A stretch of DNA of 64,000 bases from DASXBA01 sp036406475 (GCA_036406475.1 DASXBA010000007.1:16870-80869); one strand, 5' to 3'; counted from the first letter of the stretch, positions 1 to 8,913 are shown. Numbers and translations are program-made. The notes: a model not told the origin generated them from the letters alone.

Positions 1-1332
1 GGCGAAGTCGTCGAGGTCGGGCATCGCGTCGTAGTCGCCCATCAGCCCGATGTCGACCTTGCCGTTGTAGCTCATGATCGCGATCGCAAGCGCCTTCTCC
101 GGCGCCAGGAACGGGACCGGCACGAGCTCCAGCAGCTCGCTCCCGAGCAGGTAGAGCGGGAACTGCGGGCCCGGCACGTTCGTGACCAACAGGTTGTAGA
201 GCCGGGTGGAGAAATTGAGCCGCGATGCCTGAGCGAAGACCGTGGGCGGCGCGAAGTCCTGTAGCCCGGCGATCACCTCGGCGCCGAGCGCCTGCTTCGA
301 GTGCTTGAGCCCGCGCATCGCCTCGCTCACGATCTCGAAGCGCTCCTCGGGCTCGTCCGCGTACACGGGCAGCGGGCAGGTCATCATCGTGATCTGGTTG
401 CCGAGCCGCCCGTCGTCGTCCGGGCTGCGGACGGACACCGGGACGCAGCCGCGCAGCTCGACGCCCTCGGCGCGCAGGCCGCGGCCCAGCAGCCAGCGGC
501 GCAGCGCGCCCGTGACCAGCGCCAGGAAGGCGTCGTTGACGGTCCCGCCCAGCCCGTTCTTGACGGCCTTCAGCTCGTCGAGCGGCGCGCTGAGCCAGCG
601 GATGCGGCGGTGCGGCCCGATATTCACGTTGAGCGGCGTCCGCGGCGGGCTGTTGACGATGCCCCACGCCACCTCGCCCAGGCCCTCGGCCACCTCGCGC
701 CCGCGCTCGAGCGTCGCGCCGGGATGCTGGACGACATCGGCCGCGGCGCCGGCCAGGCCGAGCGGTGCCTTGACCAGGTCGCGCACACCCTCGGCCACGA
801 TCTCCGCGTCGGTGGGCTCGGGGCCCGGCACCCACTCCTCCGCGGGCGCGGGCTTCTCGGCCGGCTCGCGGTCGAGGTCGAAGAGCACGGCCGTGAGGTC
901 CACGCCGGAGACGCCGTCCACGAGGCAGTGGTGGGTCTTGTTGATCAGCGCGAAGCGACCGTCCTCGAGCCCCTCGACGAGCCAGATCTCCCACAGCGGC
1001 TTCGAGCGGTCGAGGCGCTGGGAGAAGATCCGCGCCGCCAGCAGCCTCAGCTGCTCGAGCGTGCCGGGCGCAGGCAGGGCGGTCTGCCGCACGTGGTAGT
1101 CGATGTTGAAGCGGGGGTCGTCGATCCACAGCGGGCGGCCCATCTCGAAGCGAGGGAAGGCGAGCTTCTGGCGGTAGCGCGGAACCAGGTGCAGCCGGGA
1201 GGCAATGTGGTCCTGAAGGTCGTTCCCCGAGGGGGCCGGGCCCTCGAAGATCATGACCCCGCCGATGTGCATGTGAGACCCCTCGCGCTCCTGGGCGAGG
1301 AACGAGGCGTCGATCGAGGAGAGCCGGTCCAT
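1..1332 (-). CDS. Wax ester synthase/diacylglycerol acyltransferase (WS/DGAT), 3' end outside window
   Basis: Transfers acyl groups from acyl-CoA to alcohols or diacylglycerol to make storage wax esters or triacylglycerol, at the membrane or lipid-droplet surface. The acyltransferase motif HHxxxDG is intact (HHCLVDG, residues 134-140). The N-terminus reads MDRLSSIDASFLAQE, typical of the family, and the late block LAIAIMSYNGKVDIG matches the WES C-terminal domain. 444 codons are present; relatives have roughly 460-480, so only a short C-terminus is missing. The ATG start overlaps the stop of the upstream SDR gene by one base (TGATG), so the two are probably co-translated. Confident in family; substrate not predictable. 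Confidence 0.93.
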   Translation of the reverse strand, partial: MDRLSSIDASFLAQEREGSHMHIGGVMIFEGPAPSGNDLQDHIASRLHLVPRYRQKLAFPRFEMGRPLWIDDPRFNIDYHVRQTALPAPGTLEQLRLLAARIFSQRLDRSKPLWEIWLVEGLEDGRFALINKTHHCLVDGVSGVDLTAVLFDLDREPAEKPAPAEEWVPGPEPTDAEIVAEGVRDLVKAPLGLAGAAADVVQHPGATLERGREVAEGLGEVAWGIVNSPPRTPLNVNIGPHRRIRWLSAPLDELKAVKNGLGGTVNDAFLALVTGALRRWLLGRGLRAEGVELRGCVPVSVRSPDDDGRLGNQITMMTCPLPVYADEPEERFEIVSEAMRGLKHSKQALGAEVIAGLQDFAPPTVFAQASRLNFSTRLYNLLVTNVPGPQFPLYLLGSELLELVPVPFLAPEKALAIAIMSYNGKVDIGLMGDYDAMPDLDDFA

Positions 1333-2186
1333 CACGGCCCCGGCTTCGGGTACTGCGTGCTCATCACGCGGTCCCACATCTTGTCGGTCATCAGCCGTCG
1401 CTGGGCGAGCACGACATGCGCGGAGGGCGTGACCGGGTAGCGGGTCTTCGGCCGCCGCTTGGTTATCGCCTTCTCGATCGCCTTCGCCACGGTCTCCGGG
1501 CCGCCGCCGAAGCGCGCCATGGGCCCGCTGTACGCATCGGTGGTGAGCTTGTCGACGGCGGCGTTGAACTTCGAGTAGACGCCGCCGTCGTCCTCCGTCC
1601 CGGCGGCGATCGCCGAGCTGGCCGCCTCGGCGAAGTTGGTCACGATCAGGCCGGGCTCGATGATCACCACATCGACGCCGAACGGCTTGACCTCGAAGCG
1701 GAGCGCGTCGCTCAGCGCCTCCACCGCGTGCTTGGTCCCGTGGTAGATCCCGCCGCCCGGGAAGACCAGCTTGCCGCCCATGGAGGACACGTTGACGATC
1801 CGGCCGTAGCGCTGGTCGCGCATCTTCGGCAGCACGAGCTGGCACATCCGCAGGAGCCCGAAGACGTTCGTCTCGAACTGGGCACGGACGTCGTCGAGCT
1901 TGACGCTCTCGACAGCGCCGCTCTGGCTATAGCCGGCGTTGTTCACGAGCACGCCCACGGCGCCCTCGGCCTCCTCCACCGCCGCCACCGCGGCCCGCAT
2001 CGACTCCTCGTCGTTCACGTCGAGCGCGAGCGTCTTGCAGCCCTTCTCCTCGAGATCCGCGATCGACTCGGGCCGGCGGGCGCTGGCGTAGACCTTGTGG
2101 CCGCTCGCGGCCAGGTGCTCGGCTGTCGCGCGTCCGATCCCGGTCGAGCAGCCCGTGACCAGAACGGCCTTCGATACGTCGCTCAT
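1332..2186 (-). CDS. SDR-family NAD(P)-dependent oxidoreductase
   Basis: A 284-residue classical short-chain dehydrogenase. The cofactor motif TGCSTGIG is at residues 11-18, NNAG at 82-85, the catalytic Ser near 134-135 and YHGTK at 148-152. The open frame runs further upstream, but the ATG at 2186 starts right before the first Rossmann strand and leaves a normal family length. Its stop overlaps the start of the WS/DGAT gene, and an acyl-CoA thioesterase-like gene lies 11 bases upstream, so the three probably form a lipid-related operon. An acyl or fatty-alcohol substrate is inferred from context only. Confidence 0.92.
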   Translation of the reverse strand: MSDVSKAVLVTGCSTGIGRATAEHLAASGHKVYASARRPESIADLEEKGCKTLALDVNDEESMRAAVAAVEEAEGAVGVLVNNAGYSQSGAVESVKLDDVRAQFETNVFGLLRMCQLVLPKMRDQRYGRIVNVSSMGGKLVFPGGGIYHGTKHAVEALSDALRFEVKPFGVDVVIIEPGLIVTNFAEAASSAIAAGTEDDGGVYSKFNAAVDKLTTDAYSGPMARFGGGPETVAKAIEKAITKRRPKTRYPVTPSAHVVLAQRRLMTDKMWDRVMSTQYPKPGP

Positions 2187-2197
2187 CGGCCGATTAT

Positions 2198-2980
2198 CTA
2201 CCTTCGCGGCCTTACGAGAAGGGTCTGGGCGCCGCGGCCGATCCGCCCGCGCTCGTCCCAGATAGCGGTGTCCGCCAGGCCGATGCCGTGCGGCTCGGGG
2301 TAGGTGACCGCGTCGAGGCAGACCCAGTCGCCGGCCGGCATGCGCATCAGGTGCACCGTCAGGTCGGTGTTGATGAAGAGGTAGCGGCGCCAGTCGAGCG
2401 CCGCCGAGACGCCGTTGCCGGAGTCGGCGGCTGCCAGCACTCGCTGCAGCGGCGACGGCTCCTCGCCGGGCACGAGCGGCTGGCGCATGCGCGTCCACAC
2501 CACGGCCGGCCCCGGCTCGAGGAAGCCGCCGCTGACGAAGCGGAAGTCCATCGCGGTGTGGTAGCCCACGGCCTGGCCGGTGGGGAAGAAGTCAGCCTCG
2601 GAGGCGGTCTCGGGGCCGGGCGGCGGCTCGTCCCGCGCCGGCTCGGGATCGAGCGCCACGTCGCCGGTCTGGAGGCGCCAGCTTCGCGCGCGCATGATCG
2701 CGCCGCCCTCGTCCGACAGCGTCGCCTCCAGGAGCTCGACGCTGCGGCCGGGGCGCACGACCTTGGCCTCCACCGTGAGCGGGGCGAGCGGCACCGGCTT
2801 CAGGATCTCGAAGGTGACGCGGCCGAACTCCAAGCCCTCGCGCGGCTCGCAGCGCTCGAGCTCACGGCCCAGCAGGGCGGCCGGCGGCCCGGCGTGCTGG
2901 GCGTCGGGGTCCCAGGGGCCTCGCGTCAGCTCGGTGGGTACGAAGGCCTCGCCGTTCGGCTCGTAGAAGGCGTCGGCCAT
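2198..2980 (-). CDS. Thioesterase-family (TesB-like double hotdog) protein
   Basis: A 260-residue protein with the layout of actinobacterial acyl-CoA thioesterase-like proteins. The N-terminal hotdog half carries GPWDPDAQHAGPPAALL (residues 22-38), and the C-terminal half ends in the block FINTDLTVHLMRMPAGDWV. These enzymes hydrolyse acyl-CoA thioesters, but many members have no assigned substrate. It is first in the minus-strand run thioesterase-SDR-WS/DGAT, which suggests a role in controlling acyl-CoA pools for neutral lipid synthesis (inference). The ATG start faces the divergent alcohol dehydrogenase gene across 44 bases, so promoters in both directions must sit there. Confidence 0.82.
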   Translation of the reverse strand: MADAFYEPNGEAFVPTELTRGPWDPDAQHAGPPAALLGRELERCEPREGLEFGRVTFEILKPVPLAPLTVEAKVVRPGRSVELLEATLSDEGGAIMRARSWRLQTGDVALDPEPARDEPPPGPETASEADFFPTGQAVGYHTAMDFRFVSGGFLEPGPAVVWTRMRQPLVPGEEPSPLQRVLAAADSGNGVSAALDWRRYLFINTDLTVHLMRMPAGDWVCLDAVTYPEPHGIGLADTAIWDERGRIGRGAQTLLVRPRR

Positions 2981-3024
2981 GAGCCGGGCACTCTACGGCC
3001 GACGCCAGTAGCCTCCGCCGCCCC

Positions 3025-4059
3025 ATGCAGGCGGTGACCTTCCAGGCCCCCGGCGAGGTCCGGATCGAGGAGCGGCCCGAGCCGGAGCTGCTCGCGGCCG
3101 ACGACGCGATCGTGCGCGTCGAGGCCACGGGAGTGTGCGGCTCGGACCTGCACATCTACCACGGGCGGGTCCAGATCGAGCCCGGCTTCACGCTCGGCCA
3201 CGAATTCGTCGGGACGGTCTTGGCCGCCGGCGACGCGGTGAGCGAGGTCGACGAGGGCGACCGGGTTCTCGGCTGCTTCTGCACCGCCTGCGGGAACTGC
3301 TTCTTCTGCCGCCGCGGCGAGTACCACAAGTGCGACGAGGGCCGGGTCTTCGGCCACGGCAAGGTGCTGGGCTCGCTCCAGGGCTCGCAGGCCGAGCAGG
3401 TGCTCGTGCCGCGCGCCAACCTCACGCTCCGGCGGGTGCCCGAGGGCATGTCCGACGACGCCGCGCTGTTCGCGGGCGACGTGATGGGCACCGGCTACCA
3501 CGCGGTGGCACACGCCGGACTCGAGCCGGGCGACACGGCGGCCGTGCTCGGCCTCGGTCCCGTCGGGCTCTGCGCGGTGCAGGCGGCGCGAGCGGCGGGC
3601 GCGGCCAAAGTGATCGCGATCGACTCGGTCGAAGACCGGCTGAAGATGGCCGAGTCGTTCGGGGCCCAGCCGGTGCACCTGACCGAGGACGACCCCCGCG
3701 GGGCGGTCAAGGTCGCCACCGACGGCCGCGGCGTGGACGTGGCCGTGGACGCCGTCGGCCATCCCGACGCGCTCGACATGGCTGCGCGCCTGACGCGCAA
3801 GGCGGGAACCGTGAACGCGATCGGGGTCTACGCCGAGCGCACCGAGGTGCACATGGGCGTCGTCTGGATCAAGGCCCTGAGCCTCAAGACCGGCCACGCC
3901 AACGTGATCGCCCACGTCGACCGCGTGCTGGCGATGATGGCGGCCGGCGTACTCGACCCGGGCCCTCTGGTGACCCACCACATGGGACTCGAGGACGCCG
4001 CCGAGGCCTACGCGGTGTACGACCGCAAGGAGGCCCTCAAGATCGTGATGTCGCCGTGA
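3025..4059 (+). CDS. Zinc-dependent medium-chain alcohol dehydrogenase
   Basis: Oxidises an alcohol to an aldehyde or ketone with NAD(P). Catalytic zinc ligands are visible as C38 (GVCGSD) and H59-E60 (GHE). A complete structural-zinc lobe is formed by C89, C92, C95 and C103. The Rossmann motif GLGPVG is at 176-181. The length of 344 residues is normal for the MDR family. It is the first gene of a plus-strand operon with a hydratase-like and an aldehyde dehydrogenase gene; the next start (GTGA) overlaps its stop. The set suggests sequential oxidation of a diol, alcohol or ring-cleavage product; the substrate is unknown. Confidence 0.93.
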   Translation: MQAVTFQAPGEVRIEERPEPELLAADDAIVRVEATGVCGSDLHIYHGRVQIEPGFTLGHEFVGTVLAAGDAVSEVDEGDRVLGCFCTACGNCFFCRRGEYHKCDEGRVFGHGKVLGSLQGSQAEQVLVPRANLTLRRVPEGMSDDAALFAGDVMGTGYHAVAHAGLEPGDTAAVLGLGPVGLCAVQAARAAGAAKVIAIDSVEDRLKMAESFGAQPVHLTEDDPRGAVKVATDGRGVDVAVDAVGHPDALDMAARLTRKAGTVNAIGVYAERTEVHMGVVWIKALSLKTGHANVIAHVDRVLAMMAAGVLDPGPLVTHHMGLEDAAEAYAVYDRKEALKIVMSP

Positions 4060-4697
4060 CGGACGTCCAGCAGGGCGTGATCGACGGGCTCCACGAGCAG
4101 CTCGACTCATGGCGCGCGGAGCTCAAGGGCGGGGCGCGGCGGGTGGGCTGGAAGATCGGCCTGAACGTGGCCGAGGTGCAGGAAAAACTTGGCCTTCGCG
4201 AGGCCGTGATCGGCTTCCTTACCACCGCCACCCAGCTCGAGCCGGGAGGCGAGTACGCCGGCGGGCGCGCCGTCGAGCTCAAGGCGGAACCGGAGGTCGC
4301 GATCCGGGTGGGGGGCGACCAGGAGATCGCAGCCCTGGCCCCGGCTATCGAGCTCGTGGACGTCGGCCGGCCGCCGGGCGACTACCAGTCGATCATCGCG
4401 GCCAACATCTTCCACCGGGCTTTCGTCCTCGGCCCGGAGCAGCCCGCGTTCCCCGCGGAGGGCGTGAACGTCACCCTGACCGTGGACGACGAGAGCCGCG
4501 CGGAGGCCGCTGCCCCGGACCAGTTCGGCGACGTCGTGGAGCTCACCGCCAGGCTGCTCGAGGCGGCGGGCGAGCACCTTCACGAGGGCGACATCATCAT
4601 CGGCGGGTCCCTGACTGAGCAGGTGGACGTCGGCTCCGGCGACCTGGTCGCCGCCGACCTCGGCCGGCTGGGCCGGGTCGAAGTCCGCGTCACGTAG
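4056..4697 (+). CDS. 2-keto-4-pentenoate hydratase-like protein (FAH superfamily)
   Basis: A 213-residue protein of the MhpD/2-oxopent-4-dienoate hydratase type, known in meta-cleavage degradation of aromatics, where a metal-dependent enzyme hydrates a 2-oxo-alkenoate. The region GWKIGLN near the N-terminus and the late EGDIIIGGSLTEQV block fit the family. The GTG at 4056 is chosen because it overlaps the preceding stop as GTGA and gives the family N-terminus. It sits between alcohol and aldehyde dehydrogenases, which supports a shared catabolic pathway. No ring-cleavage dioxygenase or aldolase is nearby, so an aromatic pathway remains an inference. It is somewhat shorter than typical MhpD (about 260). 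Confidence 0.8.
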   Translation: MTDVQQGVIDGLHEQLDSWRAELKGGARRVGWKIGLNVAEVQEKLGLREAVIGFLTTATQLEPGGEYAGGRAVELKAEPEVAIRVGGDQEIAALAPAIELVDVGRPPGDYQSIIAANIFHRAFVLGPEQPAFPAEGVNVTLTVDDESRAEAAAPDQFGDVVELTARLLEAAGEHLHEGDIIIGGSLTEQVDVGSGDLVAADLGRLGRVEVRVT

Positions 4698-4707
4698 CAT
4701 CACGCCG

Positions 4708-6198
4708 ATGACCACAGCCGCCCTTCCCGAAGCCCTTTCCGATGCCGCCCGCGAGTTCGCGCCCGGCCCGCACCGCCTGCTGATCGGCGGCGAGCGGACC
4801 GATGCGGCCGACGGCGGCACCTTCGAGACCGTCGATCCCTCCACCGGGCAGGCGATCGCGCAAATCGCCCACGCCGGTGCCGAGGACGTCGACCGCGCCG
4901 TCAAGGCCGCCCGCGCCGCCTTCGAGGGCAAGTGGAGCAAGCTGCCGGCCGCCGCCCGCACCCAGCTGATGCTGAAGCTCGCGGATCTCGTGGAACAGAA
5001 CGCCGACGAGCTCGCCCAGCTCGAGTCGCTCGACAACGGCAAGCCGGTCGGCCTCGCCAAGGCCGTGGACGTCCGCCTCACCGCGGAGCACCTGCGCTAC
5101 TTCGCCGGCTGGCCGACCAAGATCGTCGGCGAGACGATCCCGGTCGCCTGGCCCAACACCTTCTGTTACACGCGCAAGGAGCCGGTGGGGGTCTGCGGGC
5201 AGATCATCCCCTGGAACTTTCCGCTGCTGATGGCCGGCTGGAAGATCGCCCCCGCCCTGGCGGCGGGCTGCACGGTCGTCCTCAAGCCCGCCGAGCAGAC
5301 GCCGCTCACGGCGCTGCGCCTGGGCGAGCTGGCGCTCGAGGCCGGGCTGCCCGAGGGCGTCCTCAACGTGGTGACCGGCGACGGAGAGACCGGGGCCGCG
5401 ATCGTCGACAACCCGGGCATCAACAAGATCGCCTTCACCGGCTCGACCGTGGTGGGCCGCGAGATCGGGAGCAAGGCGGGCCAGGCGCTCAAGCGCGTGA
5501 CGCTCGAGCTGGGCGGCAAGTCACCCAACATCATCCTTCCCGACGCCGACCTCGAGTCGGCGGTCAAGGGCTCCTTCCAGGCGATCTACTACAACACCGG
5601 CCAGGCCTGCAACGCCGGCTCGCGGCTGTTCGTGCAGAAGGACCAGTTCGACGACGTCGTGTCGGGCCTTGCCGCGGCGGCGAGCAAGACCACCGTCGGC
5701 CCCGGGCTCGACCCGGACTCCCAGCTCGGCCCGCTCGTCTCCGCCGAGCAGGAGCAGCGCGTGCGGGGCTACATCGAGAAGGGCACCTCCGAGGGGGCCG
5801 AGCTCGTGACCGGCGGCGGGGCGAATGGCGGCGACGGCGGCTACTTCGTCGAGCCGACCCTGTTCACGGCCACGAGCGACGATCTCACGATCGCCCGCGA
5901 GGAGATCTTCGGGCCGGTGCTGGTGGCGCTGCCCTACGAGGACCTCGAGGAGGTCGCGAGGCGCGCCAACGACAGCGAGTACGGGCTCGCAGCCGGCATC
6001 TGGACGCGCGACGTGGGCAACGCCCACCGGCTGGCCGCGATGCTCGAGGCGGGCTCGGTCTACGTGAACCTGTGGGGGCCAAACGAGGCGCCGGTGCCCT
6101 TCGGCGGCTTCAAGGCGTCCGGCGTGGGCCGCGAGCACGGCCGCGCCGGCCTCGACGCCTCCCTCGAGGACAAGTCGGTTTGGGTCGGGCTCAGTTAA
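4708..6198 (+). CDS. NAD(P)-dependent aldehyde dehydrogenase
   Basis: Oxidises an aldehyde to the carboxylic acid. The 496 residues match the classical ALDH fold. The general base E267 lies in LELGGKSPN, the catalytic C301 in NTGQACNAGS, and IIPWNFP forms the coenzyme site. The C-terminal block PFGGFKASGVGREHG is typical of betaine or phenylacetaldehyde-type ALDHs. It lies 10 bases after the hydratase gene, as the last member of the alcohol dehydrogenase-hydratase-ALDH operon, so it probably consumes the aldehyde made by the first gene. Substrate unassigned. Confidence 0.95.
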   Translation: MTTAALPEALSDAAREFAPGPHRLLIGGERTDAADGGTFETVDPSTGQAIAQIAHAGAEDVDRAVKAARAAFEGKWSKLPAAARTQLMLKLADLVEQNADELAQLESLDNGKPVGLAKAVDVRLTAEHLRYFAGWPTKIVGETIPVAWPNTFCYTRKEPVGVCGQIIPWNFPLLMAGWKIAPALAAGCTVVLKPAEQTPLTALRLGELALEAGLPEGVLNVVTGDGETGAAIVDNPGINKIAFTGSTVVGREIGSKAGQALKRVTLELGGKSPNIILPDADLESAVKGSFQAIYYNTGQACNAGSRLFVQKDQFDDVVSGLAAAASKTTVGPGLDPDSQLGPLVSAEQEQRVRGYIEKGTSEGAELVTGGGANGGDGGYFVEPTLFTATSDDLTIAREEIFGPVLVALPYEDLEEVARRANDSEYGLAAGIWTRDVGNAHRLAAMLEAGSVYVNLWGPNEAPVPFGGFKASGVGREHGRAGLDASLEDKSVWVGLS

Positions 6199-6245
6199 GA
6201 CCCGCGAGACGAGAGGACTACTTCTGGGTCATCGGCTTCGCAGCC

Positions 6246-6527
6246 ATGGCGGTGGCGTCGCGCGTCCTGGAGCTACGCGGTCCGCGCGACGACATCGCCC
6301 TCGGCGGCAGGCGCATGCCGCCGTTGTGCGCGTTCAGGATCGTGACCGGGCACCGCTGCCCCGGCTGCGGGTCGACCCGCGCCTTCCTCTACATGTTCCG
6401 GCTGGAGCCGCTGAACGCGGTGCGCGCGAACGTCTTTTCACCGCTCACGTTCGCGCTCACCACGCTGACCGCCCTGCGGGCGGCTGTCAGGCTGCTTGCT
6501 GTGGGGCCCGCTCAGCGACCTCGTTGA
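6246..6527 (+). CDS. DUF2752 family small membrane protein
   Basis: A 93-residue protein with the family signature HRCPGCGSTRAF (about residues 37-48), followed by a hydrophobic helix (FSPLTFALTTLTALRAAV). The ATG at 6246 is the only standard start left after the ALDH stop; the reading frame continues upstream without a clear ribosome site, so a CTG or other start a few codons earlier is possible. Its 3' end overlaps the convergent DUF4234 gene by 41 bases. DUF2752 proteins are uncharacterised. Co-location with DUF4234-type membrane proteins recalls clusters in other actinobacteria (recollection, not checked). Confidence 0.72.
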   Translation: MAVASRVLELRGPRDDIALGGRRMPPLCAFRIVTGHRCPGCGSTRAFLYMFRLEPLNAVRANVFSPLTFALTTLTALRAAVRLLAVGPAQRPR

Positions 6528-6981
6528 GCTGGTCCTGAAGCCACTTGTAGCCGTAGCCGGCCAGGAACATGTAGCCGAACCAGGGCCAGAAGTCCGCCTT
6601 GGGCGGGAGGCCGACCATCTGCTGGGCCGTTCGGACACGGCCGAGCGTGCCCGCCCAGCTGACGTAGGGCGGAACGACCACGCAGGCGCCGAGCGATACG
6701 GCCAGGACGCTGGTGGTGGGATCGGTCTCGATCTGGCCCTGGGACCACTCGCCGAGCTCCGTGGCGAGGCGGTGGTACCAGATCCAGCCGTAGATGCCGC
6801 AGGTGAAGATGCTCAGCAGCCAGACCTTCGTCGAGTCGTCCTGGAGCTTGAGCCGCGGCTGTCCCTGAACGGGTCCGGCGGGAGGCTGGGCCTCCGGGCC
6901 GGGAGCCGCCGGCGGCGGCTGCTGCTGGGGCGGCTGCTGCGGCTGGCCCTCCGGGGGCACGCCGCCGGGCTGATCTTGCAT
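6487..6981 (-). CDS. DUF4234 domain membrane protein with Pro/Gln-rich N-terminus
   Basis: 164 residues. Residues 1-45 are a low-complexity Pro/Gln/Gly tail (QPQQPPQQQPPPAA), followed by a hydrophobic domain with the block STKVWLLSIFTCGIYGWIWYHR that typifies DUF4234. Two to three membrane helices are visible, and the protein ends in a charged stretch. A clear AGGAGG lies 8 bases before the ATG. It is downstream of the thiolase on the same strand, separated by 63 bases with an A-run. Function unknown. A second DUF4234-like protein (8281-8913) flanks the thiolase on the other side. Confidence 0.8.
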   Translation of the reverse strand: MQDQPGGVPPEGQPQQPPQQQPPPAAPGPEAQPPAGPVQGQPRLKLQDDSTKVWLLSIFTCGIYGWIWYHRLATELGEWSQGQIETDPTTSVLAVSLGACVVVPPYVSWAGTLGRVRTAQQMVGLPPKADFWPWFGYMFLAGYGYKWLQDQLNEVAERAPQQAA

Positions 6982-7044
6982 GGAGCTTTCCTCCTAAGGG
7001 GGGTGGGGTTGCGCCTCTGAAAAAAATCCCTGCCGCGGGCGACT

Positions 7045-8229
7045 CTATACCGAGTCCCGGCCGATCACCAATGCAATTCCCTGGCCGCCCCCGATGCAGA
7101 GCGTGACCAGTCCGAGCTTGTAGTCCTGGCGCTCCATCTCAGACAGGATCTTGGCCGTGATCACGGACCCCGTGGCCGCGATCGGATGGCCGAGAGCGAT
7201 CGCCCCGCCGTTGGGATTGACCTTCTCCAGGTCGAGATCGAGGTCCTTGACGACCGCGAGCGACTGGGCGGCGAACGCCTCGTTCAGCTCGATCACCTCG
7301 ACCTCCTCGAGCGATTTGCCCGCCCGCTCCATCGCCTTCTTCACGGCGGGAACCGGCCCGATGCCCATGGTCTTCGGATCCACACCGCAGTAGGCGTAGG
7401 AGAGGATCCGCCCGCGCACCGGGGCGCCGAGCTCCTCGGCCTTCTTCTCGTGCATCAGCACCACGGCCGCCCCGGCGTCGTTCATCCCCGAAGCGTTGCC
7501 GGCGGTGACCGTGCCGTCGGGCTTGAAGACCGGCTTGAGCTTGGCGAGGCTCTCGATCGTGGCGTCGCCGCGGACGTGCTCGTCCCTGGTGAAGTCGACC
7601 GTGTCCTTCTTGACCTTGACCGGCACCGGGACGATCTCGTCCTCGAACCTGCCCGCCTCGGTGGCGGCCGCCGCGCGCCGGTGCGACTCGAGCGCGAACT
7701 CGTCCTGCTCCTCGCGCGAGATCGAGTGCGACTCGGCCAGATTCTCGGCGGTGACGCCCATGTGGATGCGGTTGAAGGGGTCGGTGAGGCCGCCCACGAC
7801 CGGGTCGACCATGCCGGCCTCGCCCATGCGGGCGCCGAAGCGCGCCGACGGCATCCAGTACGGGCCGCGGCTCATCGACTCCGCCCCGCCGGCCACGACC
7901 ACCTCGGCGTCGCCCGTCTGGATCGACTGCGCTCCCGAGACGATCGACTGCACCCCGGTGCCGCAGAGCCGGTTGACCGTGAAGGCGGGCACCTCCTTGG
8001 GGATGCCGGCCTTGATGCCCACGACGCGGGCCATGTACATGTCCTCGGGCGCCGAGTGGATCACGTTCCCGAACACGACCTGGTCGACCTGCTCGCGCTC
8101 GACCCCCGCGCGGTCGAGGGCGGCCTCGACGGCGGTGGCCCCGAGCTCGGTGGGCGGCACGCCCTTGAGGCTCTTGCCGTATGAGCCGACCGCCGTGCGG
8201 GCGGCGGACGAGATCACGACTTCGGTCAC
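7045..8229 (-). CDS. Acetyl-CoA acetyltransferase (thiolase)
   Basis: Condenses two acetyl-CoA to acetoacetyl-CoA or cleaves 3-ketoacyl-CoA. All three thiolase residues are present: C89 in NRLCGTG, H348 in ALGHPIAATGS and C378 in LCIGGGQG. The 394-residue length is standard. The GTG start has an AGGAGG 8 bases upstream. The pattern fits biosynthetic acetyl-CoA C-acetyltransferases (AtoB/PhaA) slightly better than FadA, but the sequence alone cannot settle the direction. It is bordered by two unrelated membrane-protein genes rather than by hydroxyacyl-CoA dehydrogenase or CoA-transferase genes. Confidence 0.95.
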   Translation of the reverse strand: MTEVVISSAARTAVGSYGKSLKGVPPTELGATAVEAALDRAGVEREQVDQVVFGNVIHSAPEDMYMARVVGIKAGIPKEVPAFTVNRLCGTGVQSIVSGAQSIQTGDAEVVVAGGAESMSRGPYWMPSARFGARMGEAGMVDPVVGGLTDPFNRIHMGVTAENLAESHSISREEQDEFALESHRRAAAATEAGRFEDEIVPVPVKVKKDTVDFTRDEHVRGDATIESLAKLKPVFKPDGTVTAGNASGMNDAGAAVVLMHEKKAEELGAPVRGRILSYAYCGVDPKTMGIGPVPAVKKAMERAGKSLEEVEVIELNEAFAAQSLAVVKDLDLDLEKVNPNGGAIALGHPIAATGSVITAKILSEMERQDYKLGLVTLCIGGGQGIALVIGRDSV

Positions 8230-8280
8230 GCGGTCCTCCTGGAGTTGCTTTCCGAAACTGGCCTGGCGAGGCGGGGAAGG

Positions 8281-8913
8281 CTACGCGGGCAGAGCCGGCT
8301 GCGCGTCGAGCTCCCCGCTGGCCAGGCGATTGGCCGCGGATTGGATCTGGGCGGCGGCGATACAGGCGAGGACGGGCGCAGCGAGCCACGTGATCGCCAC
8401 GAGCGCGCCTGCGACCCAGGTGATGTTCGCCCACAGGATCACGTCCTTCGAGACCGGCTCCGGCTGCCCCCGGAGCCGGTACTGGAAGTTGATCCGGTCG
8501 GCGAGCCGCGGCCACATCACGAAGAGCCAGTAGATGCCGAAGAAGGGAATGAAGGAGAAGCCGATGGCCTTCCCGGCGGTGAAGTCGTCGTGCTTCACAT
8601 GCGGGAGGTACGAGTGCTTGAGGCCGTGGAAGATCAGGCCGAAGAGGCCGAGCGTGAAGATGCTGAGCACGACCACGGCCCAGGCAGGGAACTCGCTGAG
8701 CTGGTGATGCTTGAGCGCTTCGCGCTGCTCCGGCGGGAGAGCGGCGACGTCGAACATCCGCGAGTACGGATCGACGGCGGCGACGGGGAGCGCCGGCTGC
8801 GGGGCCATCGCCACGGCGCGCGGCTCGCCCTCCGCCCACTGGACCCCGTCCCAGTAGCGGCTCGCCTGCGGGTTCTGCGGGTCCGGGTACCAGCCCGGGG
8901 GCGTCGCGTTCAC
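8281..8913 (-). CDS. DUF2510-DUF4234-like membrane protein
   Basis: 210 residues. The N-terminus carries the DUF2510 motif (GWYPDPQNP at 7-15, RYWDGVQW at 19-26), a short actinobacterial module often placed before membrane segments. A linker follows, then a DUF4234-like part with about four hydrophobic helices (WAVVVLSIFTLGLFGLIF, FSFIPFFGIYWLFVMW and two near the C-terminus). Function is unknown. It lies 51 bases upstream of the thiolase on the same strand. Together with the protein at 6487-6981 it makes two related small membrane proteins around one thiolase gene. Confidence 0.75.
   Translation of the reverse strand: MNATPPGWYPDPQNPQASRYWDGVQWAEGEPRAVAMAPQPALPVAAVDPYSRMFDVAALPPEQREALKHHQLSEFPAWAVVVLSIFTLGLFGLIFHGLKHSYLPHVKHDDFTAGKAIGFSFIPFFGIYWLFVMWPRLADRINFQYRLRGQPEPVSKDVILWANITWVAGALVAITWLAAPVLACIAAAQIQSAANRLASGELDAQPALPA

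Noticed and set aside
301..1440. Long open frame on the plus strand opposite the WS/DGAT gene
   Set aside because: Low-complexity Arg/Ala/Pro-rich translation typical of antisense shadows in high-GC DNA; the minus strand has a full WS/DGAT with its catalytic motif.
3135..4055. Open frame extending upstream of the hydratase-like gene
   Set aside because: The upstream part is an out-of-frame shadow of the alcohol dehydrogenase; the GTG at 4056 with a GTGA overlap is the sensible start.
7019..7044. Terminator after the thiolase
   Set aside because: A run of seven T on the minus strand exists, but the only preceding stem (GCC-CGC-GGC) has three pairs.
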